DNA from: Bacteroidales bacterium
GTDB taxonomy: Bacteria; Bacteroidota; Bacteroidia; Bacteroidales; ML635J-15
Assembly (NCBI GenBank): GCA_007130555.1
Contig: SLSH01000397.1
Location: 1 to 5,518 of the forward strand
Direction: 5' to 3'
Length of the DNA stretch: 5,518 nucleotides
Shown: one piece after another, positions 1 to 5,384 of the stretch
How the letters are laid out: every line of letters begins with the position of its first letter
Position numbering within the stretch: position 1 is the first letter of the stretch
The notes under the pieces: generated by a model
Told to the model about the DNA's origin: nothing
Databases searched by the model: none
What the model saw: only the letters and a program-made list of their open reading frames with translations
Made by a program: the position numbers and the translations under genes

Positions 1-156
1 ATAAGTCTTATAGTCGTTAAATTCGTAGGTAACGGTAAGGTTATATACTGATTTCCTGTACTTGTTTATGTACATCTTTATCTGGTCATCGGTGAAGTCA
101 TACGGTGTATTTGCATCTTCTATCAACGGTCTGATGTAGCTTATTAATTGTTCCAT
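1..156 (-). CDS. Partial CDS, phage connector/adaptor-like N-terminus (tentative)
   Basis: An open frame starts at ATG 156-154 and stays open for 52 codons to the window edge, so only the N-terminus is present. It begins MEQLISYIRPLIEDANTPYD and continues with FTDDQIKMYINKYR at residues 21-34. The pattern is a short N-terminal helix, then 'LIxD', a polar loop, 'F/YTDxxI', another helix and a Tyr-rich stretch. I associate this with small phage head-tail connector/adaptor-type virion proteins; that is recollection of a pattern, not a search result. It does not resemble any sugar-biosynthesis family. A weak AGGA (162-159) lies only 2 bases before the ATG, and the gene is separated from the upstream glycosyltransferase by 24 bases, unlike the overlapping genes before it. 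It could equally be an unrelated hypothetical protein. That the frame is coding is fairly likely; the phage assignment is inference. Confidence 0.45.
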   Translation of the reverse strand, partial: MEQLISYIRPLIEDANTPYDFTDDQIKMYINKYRKSVYNLTVTYEFNDYKTY

Positions 157-162
157 AATCCT

Positions 163-171
163 ATTTTATCA
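163..171 (-). promoter_or_regulatory. Possible extended -10 element in the 24-base gap
   Basis: On the minus strand the gap reads TGATAAAAT at 171-163, matching an extended -10 (TGn plus a TATAAT-like hexamer TAAAAT at 168-163). No convincing -35 hexamer lies 16-19 bases upstream. A start site about 7 bases after the hexamer would fall at or next to the ATG at 156, giving an almost leaderless mRNA. In an AT-rich gap this may well be chance. Confidence 0.15.
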
Positions 172-179
172 TAGTTTTA

Positions 180-830
180 TTATTTGAGGTGAAACTTGCT
201 CGCCCTGCGGTAAGCGGTCTCCCTCATGTTTAATTTTTTATAATACCGTGACTTATACAGCTTGCGTAAGTCATTTCTTAAACTCCATTTATGCCTTATG
301 CAAAAGCCGTTAATCCTCTTAGACGTATATGGAGGCTCGGCTCTGTTGTGTGCGTTAAAAGGTCTACCAAGCTCATCTTGTAATATGTAATGAACCCCTC
401 TGTATCTTAAACCCTCTCTATATCTAAACAGCCGTGTCGCTAGATACTTTGTATGCTTTAAATCTTTAAACTCTACAAGTCCGATGTCTATTCCTAGTGG
501 AAGTTCCTCAAGTTTGCCCTCGACAATTTCATCGGAGTCTAGGACTAATACCATATCACCGTCATTGAGTAAATCGATATACATATTGCGTTTCTCATGC
601 TCCAGTAGTCCTGCACCGAATAAGAGCTTAACCTTATCCAAAGACTCTAAATATTCAAGTGTGCCATCTGTAGAGTACCATTCGTTATCATCGTCTATAA
701 ATTCGCTATACTTGCCGTCTACAGCTATAATCTCATCGACCTGGTGATAGATAGATCCTATCGAATCTTTAATTACCTCGATGTCATTGTATGTTATCAT
801 GCAGGTTTTTAGTGTTTTTTGAAGTGACAT
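180..830 (-). CDS. GT2-family glycosyltransferase (compact, soluble)
   Basis: This GT-A-fold glycosyltransferase probably transfers a sugar from a nucleotide-sugar donor in the cytoplasm. Numbered from ATG 830, the first strand and loop (residues 6-15, LKTCMITYND) lead to VDEIIAVDG with Asp38, then STDGT at 53-57 and the metal-binding DSD at 98-100 in 'LVLDSDE'. These are the nucleotide-binding and DxD elements of GT2 enzymes. Further on are 'TRLFRYREGLRYRGVHY' and a basic C-terminal helix region rich in Arg/Lys/Tyr. There is no signal peptide or membrane segment. At 216 residues it is near the minimum for a GT2 domain. An in-frame GTG at 839 would add three residues. Neither start has a good ribosome-binding site (only G-runs), and I prefer ATG. 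The start lies inside the end of the upstream FkbM gene (22-base overlap), indicating translational coupling. It is the last gene of the overlapping chain. Acceptor and sugar are unknown. Confidence 0.85.
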   Translation of the reverse strand: MSLQKTLKTCMITYNDIEVIKDSIGSIYHQVDEIIAVDGKYSEFIDDDNEWYSTDGTLEYLESLDKVKLLFGAGLLEHEKRNMYIDLLNDGDMVLVLDSDEIVEGKLEELPLGIDIGLVEFKDLKHTKYLATRLFRYREGLRYRGVHYILQDELGRPFNAHNRAEPPYTSKRINGFCIRHKWSLRNDLRKLYKSRYYKKLNMRETAYRRASKFHLK

Positions 831-1591
831 TGCCCCCACGCATCCCCGCTTATAAATGACTTCCTTAACTCTTCCATGCTATACTCCGCCTCTGCAACAT
901 TGCCGTGTGTAACTCTTTCACATATAAAACCACTTGATTCTATCTGGTCAAACATAGTACCTAACTTTTCTTTATTATCTTTAAAAACACTATGTACTTC
1001 TATTGATAAAAAACTATCTTTGGGCATTTTGTTAAGTGTACTTATGCCTCCCGCTATAACACCTACCTCTGCCCCCTCCAAGTCCATACGCACCAAATCT
1101 ATCTTTTCTAATCCAATAGATTTTATAAAATTATCAAGAGTATAGAGTGGTACTTTCTGCACTCCTTTTTTGTAGAGGTTTTCCTTTAATGAATTTTCTT
1201 CAAGACGCTCATTGTCTGGTACAATATGCGCCCAATTACTCCCAAAAGAGGTATAAATATCAGTTATTCCATTATAACCCCCTATGGCTAACGGATATGT
1301 CGTAATATTTTGGAATTTATTTAGTGCAATATTCTTTGTTAAAAGGTTAAAATTATGAATAACTGGTTCCACTGCATAAACATGACTTACCACAGATGCC
1401 TCGATAAATACGTAATAACCGATGTTTGCTCCTATATCTAACACGTTCATGTCAGGTCTTAATATGGATTTAATATAATCTGCGCTGTATTTTTCATGTA
1501 TTCCTTCGTCTATAATGGTTTTACAGATCCCCACATCTTCTGTATCTAAAAACATCTTAAAATCAAGGACATCTTTTTTTATTAACTCCAT
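809..1591 (-). CDS. FkbM-family SAM-dependent methyltransferase (longer copy)
   Basis: This is a 260-residue class I SAM-dependent methyltransferase of the FkbM family, whose members commonly O-methylate sugars or polyketide hydroxyls. The SAM-binding motif I is VLDIGANIGYY at residues 50-60, followed by the acidic ribose-binding position in 'VYAVEP' (Glu75). The family's C-terminal signature is also present: TLDNF at 151-155, then 'IDLVRMDLEGAE' ending at 175, and 'SIEVH' near 196-200. The C-terminal tail beyond residue 220 is longer than in the second FkbM protein of this window. Its ATG (1591-1589) overlaps the stop of the GT8-like gene by one base (TAATG), with a GGAG about 11 bases upstream, so reinitiation after the preceding gene is likely. 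The two FkbM proteins share the motifs but little else and probably have different acceptors. The target hydroxyl cannot be read from sequence. Confidence 0.9.
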   Translation of the reverse strand: MELIKKDVLDFKMFLDTEDVGICKTIIDEGIHEKYSADYIKSILRPDMNVLDIGANIGYYVFIEASVVSHVYAVEPVIHNFNLLTKNIALNKFQNITTYPLAIGGYNGITDIYTSFGSNWAHIVPDNERLEENSLKENLYKKGVQKVPLYTLDNFIKSIGLEKIDLVRMDLEGAEVGVIAGGISTLNKMPKDSFLSIEVHSVFKDNKEKLGTMFDQIESSGFICERVTHGNVAEAEYSMEELRKSFISGDAWGQCHFKKH

Positions 1592-2307
1592 TAACTTGAT
1601 ATCTCCATTAAATAATCAATGACTTCCTGTTTAAATCCTAAATTATCAAACTGTAGCTTCGGCAAAGAATGACCTCTTGCGTTATGGTACAGATATACAC
1701 GTTCCCCCTCGCACATCAGCCTACCATCGACTACTTCAAAATTAGCTTCCCTGCCAAGTGATCGGGTGCCGTAAAAGTCTTTATTTAAATCAAACACCTT
1801 GCGTCTTAGTTTTAATATCTCTTTGTCTTTGTAAAATACAAGATTTAGTATATCCTGCTCTTGAAATGGATATTTATCGCTCTCTTTATTCGCCTGTTCC
1901 CATACATCCCAAAAATACTTGCTTCTCGATGCCACCATACCAGCCTGTATATACTTATCAGGCGTAATATCTTCTACAGTAATATTACAAAATTTGTTCT
2001 TATCTATCGGCGCGCCTACGTCATAATCCTCTGCTAGTACGGCTTCGAGCCTGTCTGTTATAACAATATCAGCATCTATGGTGACAACTAGGTCATAGTC
2101 ATCGGCAAGCCTTTTAGCAAAAGTAGGCTTTGCATTATCAAAGTGGACTCCATTCTCAGCAAATACACTATCAATTATCTCTTGCCTAAACACGATAAAA
2201 TCAATATCAGGATGAAACCTTTTAAATGACTTCTCTAACTTCGGTGTGCCGATCGGTTCATAATAATCATCTGATACAAATGTATGAAATACTATTTTTT
2301 CAGTCAT
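1591..2307 (-). CDS. GT-A-fold glycosyltransferase, GT8-like
   Basis: This 238-residue protein has the layout of retaining GT-A enzymes such as GT8. It has an N-terminal strand (KIVFHTFVSDDYY), then 'DYDLVVTIDADIVITDRL' with the metal/nucleotide-binding Asp78-Ala-Asp80, which fits the lDaDivv...L pattern of that group. The acceptor-side 'YIQAGMVASRSKYF' is at about 119-132, 'FQEQDILN' at 148-155, and a late His in 'YLYHNARGHS' at about 205-214. In GT8 enzymes a C-terminal His helps bind the metal; here His208 or His213 could serve. No membrane segment is visible. The start ATG shares ATGA with the stop of the shorter FkbM gene (4-base overlap), and an AGGA lies about 11 bases upstream, so expression is probably coupled. 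The overall fold is well supported. The exact CAZy family, donor and acceptor are not, and GT77-like or unclassified families are alternatives. Confidence 0.75.
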   Translation of the reverse strand: MTEKIVFHTFVSDDYYEPIGTPKLEKSFKRFHPDIDFIVFRQEIIDSVFAENGVHFDNAKPTFAKRLADDYDLVVTIDADIVITDRLEAVLAEDYDVGAPIDKNKFCNITVEDITPDKYIQAGMVASRSKYFWDVWEQANKESDKYPFQEQDILNLVFYKDKEILKLRRKVFDLNKDFYGTRSLGREANFEVVDGRLMCEGERVYLYHNARGHSLPKLQFDNLGFKQEVIDYLMEISS

Positions 2308-2933
2308 CTTGTAAATAATCCTATATTCGCCTGTGCTGGTTTATTTGTAAATTGAAACCCTAACGACTTTAAATAATCGATCAAATTTTTCCAAGATAGT
2401 AAATGAAACTCAATCTCAATCCTCTTAATTTTATTGACAACTTTTTTAAATCCATCACTTCTTAGTATTAAATCTTCCGCACCCTCTACATCTAATTTCA
2501 TAAAGTCTACTTCCTCAATTTTGTTTTCTTTCAAAAAAGTGTCTATTGCCATTGTTTTAACTATCTCGCTGTCTTTTTTAAATTTAGTAGTCAGCGAATA
2601 TGTAGTATAATTATCATCGTATTTATTGAGTTGCATATACCCGTCTCTGTCGGCTATCGCTATGTTAAAAATCTCAACATTACTCCATTGGTTATATTCT
2701 TTATTCTTCTTTAATGCTTCAAAATGTTGTGAGGATGGTTCTATTGAATAAACCTTCTTAGCGCGATCCTTAAAGTATTGAGCAGTAATCCCTATATTAG
2801 CACCAATATCTAATATGACCTTATAGTCTTTTGGAATATCTGCATATACAAGGTCTAAATAAACCTCCCTATACATATGCGGTATGGAAAGTCTGTCAAA
2901 GGGTAGGTCAGGATAAAATAACGCTTTTAGCAT
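2304..2933 (-). CDS. FkbM-family SAM-dependent methyltransferase (short copy)
   Basis: This is a 209-residue FkbM-type methyltransferase, probably acting on a sugar hydroxyl. SAM motif I is ILDIGANIGIT at residues 40-50, followed by 'VYSIEP' with Glu65. The FkbM signature follows: 'MAIDTFLKE' at 128-136 and 'FMKLDVEGAED' at 144-154, with a final strand 'IEIEFHLLS' and 'LGFQFT'. It is close to the bare catalytic domain, about 50 residues shorter than the second FkbM protein downstream. The ATG is preceded by AGGGGTGA (2948-2941) with a 7-base spacer, a good ribosome-binding site lying inside the end of the TylF-like gene, and the two genes overlap by 7 bases. It also overlaps the following glycosyltransferase by 4 bases. 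Sitting between another methyltransferase and a glycosyltransferase, it most likely modifies the same glycan. The family call is firm; the substrate is unknown. Confidence 0.9.
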   Translation of the reverse strand: MLKALFYPDLPFDRLSIPHMYREVYLDLVYADIPKDYKVILDIGANIGITAQYFKDRAKKVYSIEPSSQHFEALKKNKEYNQWSNVEIFNIAIADRDGYMQLNKYDDNYTTYSLTTKFKKDSEIVKTMAIDTFLKENKIEEVDFMKLDVEGAEDLILRSDGFKKVVNKIKRIEIEFHLLSWKNLIDYLKSLGFQFTNKPAQANIGLFTR

Positions 2934-3538
2934 ATTCTTTTCACCCCTACCAAATAGTTATCTTCCCATTGACCGATGATCTCCCATAATCCAGAGACCA
3001 TCACTTCCCCAAAGAACCAATCGTTGAGTTTTGGCAAATGGTCAGGGATTACATCATGAAAGAACAAATAACCGTCTTTGACTATTTTATTCTTTACAGA
3101 CTCATATCCTTCCTTCATTGGCTCAAGTATATCTAAATCCAATAAAACATAGTTTAGGTATGGGATATCCTTGCAACTGTTTTTATTTACTAAGCCTTTT
3201 TTAAGGATCACATTGTCTAACCCCTGTCTGTCTAATTCCGATCTTTGATATTCATAACTTAATTTATCGCGAGAAAATTGATCATACCATCCGTCCATAC
3301 AAGTAGCTTCAAGACTCTCTAAATCAGAGGACAAATGTTTTGGATGCCCTTCAAATGTATCAAACCCATAAATAGTGCCGCGATCTCTCCATATCTTACC
3401 GATAGACTCCACTCCACCACCGTAAGCAATCCCAAATTCAGCTCCTATCAGCGGAGTAGATACTTCTGTTAATAACCTTTTACAATAATCAAGACAAATA
3501 TCATGCGCATTATTACCTATTCTATTTAGTATTATCAT
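2927..3538 (-). CDS. TylF/MycF-like class I SAM methyltransferase
   Basis: This 203-residue methyltransferase resembles the TylF/MycF (macrocin O-methyltransferase) and related Methyltransf_24 groups, which methylate sugar hydroxyls, often with a metal ion. Visible motifs are the glycine-rich SAM loop GAEFGIAYGGG at 32-42, 'IYGFDTFEGHP' at 56-66 (the typical YGFDTFEGlP), 'YVLLDLDILEPMKEGYESV' from 130 (matching lDlDlYepT), and 'DGYLFFHDV' at 155-163. Asp134 and Asp136 of the LDLD stretch and Asp162 are plausible metal ligands by analogy with MycF. It is shorter than TylF-type enzymes of about 250 residues, with a reduced N-terminal region. Its ATG overlaps the Pyr-domain subunit's stop by 4 bases (ATGA). 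The C-terminal 'NYLVGVKR' is a usual closing strand. The superfamily is secure; the TylF subfamily is likely, and a generic Methyltransf_24 enzyme is the alternative. Confidence 0.8.
   Translation of the reverse strand: MIILNRIGNNAHDICLDYCKRLLTEVSTPLIGAEFGIAYGGGVESIGKIWRDRGTIYGFDTFEGHPKHLSSDLESLEATCMDGWYDQFSRDKLSYEYQRSELDRQGLDNVILKKGLVNKNSCKDIPYLNYVLLDLDILEPMKEGYESVKNKIVKDGYLFFHDVIPDHLPKLNDWFFGEVMVSGLWEIIGQWEDNYLVGVKRIC
2941..2948 (-). promoter_or_regulatory. Ribosome-binding site for the short FkbM gene
   Basis: AGGGGTGA on the minus strand, 7 bases before ATG 2933, lies within the last codons of the TylF-like gene. It fixes the start of the FkbM gene despite the 7-base overlap. Confidence 0.55.
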
Positions 3539-4008
3539 CTTTTTAAGCTCACAAAACTCGGCTGGTCACACTCGACCATATCTTTAACAATAGATGCAAT
3601 CTCACTTTTATCATTAGGCCAGTATTGCTTAATATTTGGTAAGCAGTCCATGATATCTTTTGCATCCTCGCTGTGGTGTGTTATACCATCATGTTCATAG
3701 TCCTTATCACGCCCCGAAGCTACAAGCCTAACAGGTATTTTCTCCTCATTTAAATAATTGCGTATAAATTCAAATGGTCTATATATGAGGAAGTTTGTTA
3801 TTGTATAACAAAATACTTTCTTGCCCGATAGTGCCATACCGACTGCTATTCCAATACCTGCCTGCTCTGATGCACCTACATTATAAAATTGTCCTTTTAG
3901 TTTGGCGACCTCATCCCACATCTTATAGCCTAAGTCAAATGCAATCACGACTATATCTTTATCAGCTTTAGCGTATTCTAATATCTCTTTAGCAAATGAT
4001 CTGCGCAT
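3535..4008 (-). CDS. Transketolase-like ThDP enzyme, Pyr-domain subunit (no C-terminal domain)
   Basis: This protein corresponds to the pyrimidine-binding (Pyr) domain of transketolase-like thiamine-diphosphate enzymes. The conserved glutamate that activates the cofactor's aminopyrimidine is Glu48 in 'YNVGASEQAGIGIAVGMAL'. Other family features are 'DLG' at 25-27, 'FLIYRPFEFIRN' at 73-84, 'IPVRLVASG' at 91-99, 'DGITHHSEDAKDI' at 107-119 (the THhs/qxxED motif) and 'LPNI' with 'WPNDKSE'. At 157 residues it ends where the Pyr domain ends. Stand-alone C-terminal halves of split transketolases are usually about 300 residues because they also carry the transketolase C-terminal domain, which is missing here. 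It should pair with the PP-domain subunit encoded immediately upstream, with ThDP at the interface. A GGAGG (4019-4015) with a 6-base spacer supports the ATG at 4008, inside the upstream gene (20-base overlap). The reaction is not predictable beyond ThDP-dependent C-C bond chemistry. Confidence 0.85.
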   Translation of the reverse strand: MRRSFAKEILEYAKADKDIVVIAFDLGYKMWDEVAKLKGQFYNVGASEQAGIGIAVGMALSGKKVFCYTITNFLIYRPFEFIRNYLNEEKIPVRLVASGRDKDYEHDGITHHSEDAKDIMDCLPNIKQYWPNDKSEIASIVKDMVECDQPSFVSLKR

Positions 4009-4606
4009 ACTCAGCCTCCGTCATAACATGGTAATGTGCTTCCAAGCCTTGCATCCATTCTGGGTATTTTATAAACATAGGACGTATAATCCTTACCGGA
4101 TAAAAAGCCTCTAGTCTAAATTTTAAATTATCGGTATCAATCTCACTGAGTGCGCCATATCCATTACAGACACATACTACTTTTAGATTATTAATATTTA
4201 AATCCTTAGCTATACGTAACGACTCCCAAATAGAGCCTTCTGCACATTCACCATCGCTTATCATCACATATACGAGTCTGTTTTTATCTGCTAGTGCCAT
4301 TCCAACACCGACACTTAGACCCATGCCGAGCGAGCCTGTAGTGCAATACAGTTTATCATCAAGGCAACGATTAGGATGCACACCGTGCTTTTCAATCAGG
4401 TTTTGCGCATTACCATAGCCGTGTTGCTCTAGGACTACATACAAAGCCAGCCCAGCATGGCCGTTTGATAGGATAAATGGTTCATCCTCTCCTTTTTTGC
4501 TATAGATGTCATCTATGGCATTAACACACGATAGACAGCTACCTATGTGTGATAATTTATTCTCATAACTTATATCTATAATACGTCTTTCAAGATTGTT
4601 TAACAT
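3989..4606 (-). CDS. Transketolase-like ThDP enzyme, PP-domain (N-terminal) subunit
   Basis: This 205-residue protein matches the N-terminal, diphosphate-binding half of transketolase. In order it shows 'SHIGSCLS' at 19-26 (the sGHpGs region with His20), 'FILSNGHAGLALY' at 44-56 with His50, 'TTGSLGMGLSVGVGMALA' at 89-106, and the metal/ThDP motif SDGECAEGSIWE at 117-128 ending with Asn148 in 'VCVCNGYG'. The usual GDG is SDG here, but Asp118 and Asn148, the metal-binding positions, are kept. The C-terminus 'HYHVMTEAEY' resembles the closing HG...tx(e)eY segment of split N-subunits, so the protein seems internally shortened rather than cut off (typical length about 270). It overlaps the epimerase upstream by 17 bases and the Pyr subunit downstream by 20. 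The ATG has GGAGG only 3 bases away. In sugar clusters such pairs can move a two-carbon unit to make a branched or chain-extended sugar; that role is inferred here. Confidence 0.85.
   Translation of the reverse strand: MLNNLERRIIDISYENKLSHIGSCLSCVNAIDDIYSKKGEDEPFILSNGHAGLALYVVLEQHGYGNAQNLIEKHGVHPNRCLDDKLYCTTGSLGMGLSVGVGMALADKNRLVYVMISDGECAEGSIWESLRIAKDLNINNLKVVCVCNGYGALSEIDTDNLKFRLEAFYPVRIIRPMFIKYPEWMQGLEAHYHVMTEAEYAQIIC
4015..4019 (-). promoter_or_regulatory. Ribosome-binding site for the Pyr-domain subunit
   Basis: GGAGG lies 6 bases before ATG 4008, inside the 3' end of the PP-domain gene. It shows that the Pyr subunit is translated as its own protein, arguing against the two halves being one gene broken by a frameshift. 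Confidence 0.7.
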
Positions 4607-5384
4607 AATCCTCCGCCATGTCTCTAATAGACTGTTCCAATCTTATTCGCTGATGCCATCCGTAAGTCTGTTCGATATAATCTTTTGCATACCAATTTTC
4701 TGTATCATACTTGCGGACATTCTCAACAATATTAATATTAACTTTGTGTCTTGTCACATCCTCAACAATATTTAATACTTCTGCGTTTGAAATGGGTATA
4801 CTGTTTCCAAGACGGTGTATACCTTTTGCTCCATTGTCGGCAAGTTTTATCATGTCACCTACAACATCCCTAACATCAATAAAATCATGGCGCGGTTCAA
4901 GAACAAGGTTGACTTGTTTACCCGCATAAGCAGCGTCAATTAGTGTAGGTATCAAATGTTCTTTTTGCTCTCCCGGGCCTGTTACACTAAAAGGTCTAAT
5001 AATACATATAGGCAAATCATATTTATCAATATAGGACAGCAATATTTCCTCAGATGCCCTCTTGGTGCGCGAATATGTCGTCTGTACTTCCAGCTCTACA
5101 GATGATGAACTTACAAATATAAATGATTTAAAACATACTTTCATTGACTCAAACAATAAATGGATTAAGTCAAGAACATTAGCTTGTATTATTTTAGCAT
5201 CATCAATATGATGGTACATATTCCCATAAGCTGATAAAAAGAACATAGTGTTATAAGGTGTGAGTTTTGCATCTTTTATATGCTCATGGCTTATAGCTAA
5301 ATATCCACGTTTGCGCTTATCAAGCTCACGCCTTAGCTGTGTACCTATGAATCCATTTCCACCCGTGATATATGAGAAATCCAT
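4590..5384 (-). CDS. NAD-dependent epimerase/dehydratase (extended SDR), nucleotide-sugar type
   Basis: This is a Rossmann-fold extended SDR that probably acts on a nucleotide-activated sugar. Numbered from ATG 5384, the dinucleotide motif TGGNGFIG is at 7-14, 'FVSSSSV' with the catalytic Ser region at 90-96, and the active-site YSRTK (Tyr104, Lys108) follows. The substrate-side 'IIRPFSVTGPGE' is at 128-139 and 'RHDFIDVRDVV' plus 'GIHRLGN' come later, all typical of the GalE/RmlB-like family. At 264 residues it is shorter than the usual 310-330, with a compressed early Rossmann region and a short C-terminal substrate domain. Two starts are possible: GTG 5387 (7 bases after GGAGG) and ATG 5384 (10 bases after it). 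I chose ATG because it forms a TGATG junction with the upstream glycosyltransferase stop. The 17-base overlap with the PP-domain subunit suggests that it and the ThDP pair act on the same sugar. Whether it is an epimerase, dehydratase or reductase is not decidable. Confidence 0.88.
   Translation of the reverse strand: MDFSYITGGNGFIGTQLRRELDKRKRGYLAISHEHIKDAKLTPYNTMFFLSAYGNMYHHIDDAKIIQANVLDLIHLLFESMKVCFKSFIFVSSSSVELEVQTTYSRTKRASEEILLSYIDKYDLPICIIRPFSVTGPGEQKEHLIPTLIDAAYAGKQVNLVLEPRHDFIDVRDVVGDMIKLADNGAKGIHRLGNSIPISNAEVLNIVEDVTRHKVNINIVENVRKYDTENWYAKDYIEQTYGWHQRIRLEQSIRDMAEDYVKQS
4610..4614 (-). promoter_or_regulatory. Ribosome-binding site for the PP-domain subunit (short spacer)
   Basis: GGAGG is separated from ATG 4606 by only 3 bases, shorter than usual. 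The site lies inside the 3' end of the epimerase gene, so translation probably depends on ribosomes finishing that gene. Confidence 0.5.

Noticed and set aside
161..174. Possible terminator hairpin (CTAT ... ATAG) in the gap before the last gene
   Set aside because: The stem is only four A/T-rich pairs with no following U-run, too weak for an intrinsic terminator.
484..747. Plus-strand open frame rich in Ser and Pro
   Set aside because: It lies wholly inside the GT2 gene on the opposite strand, and its low-complexity Ser content is what the antisense of that gene's Asp/Glu/Leu-rich codons gives. The other plus-strand frames (876-1145, 1758-1967, 4711-4929, 5260-5457) are likewise antisense shadows.
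809..2933. Recent tandem duplication of the FkbM genes
   Set aside because: By eye the proteins match only at SAM and FkbM motifs, differ by about 50 residues in length and flank a different gene, so they look like independently acquired or anciently diverged members.
3989..4606. The two transketolase halves as a single gene broken by a frameshift
   Set aside because: The N-half ends with a family-like closing segment and the Pyr half has its own GGAGG and ATG with a good spacer, so a natural split is better supported. A programmed frameshift in the 20-base overlap cannot be fully excluded, but no slippery heptamer stands out.
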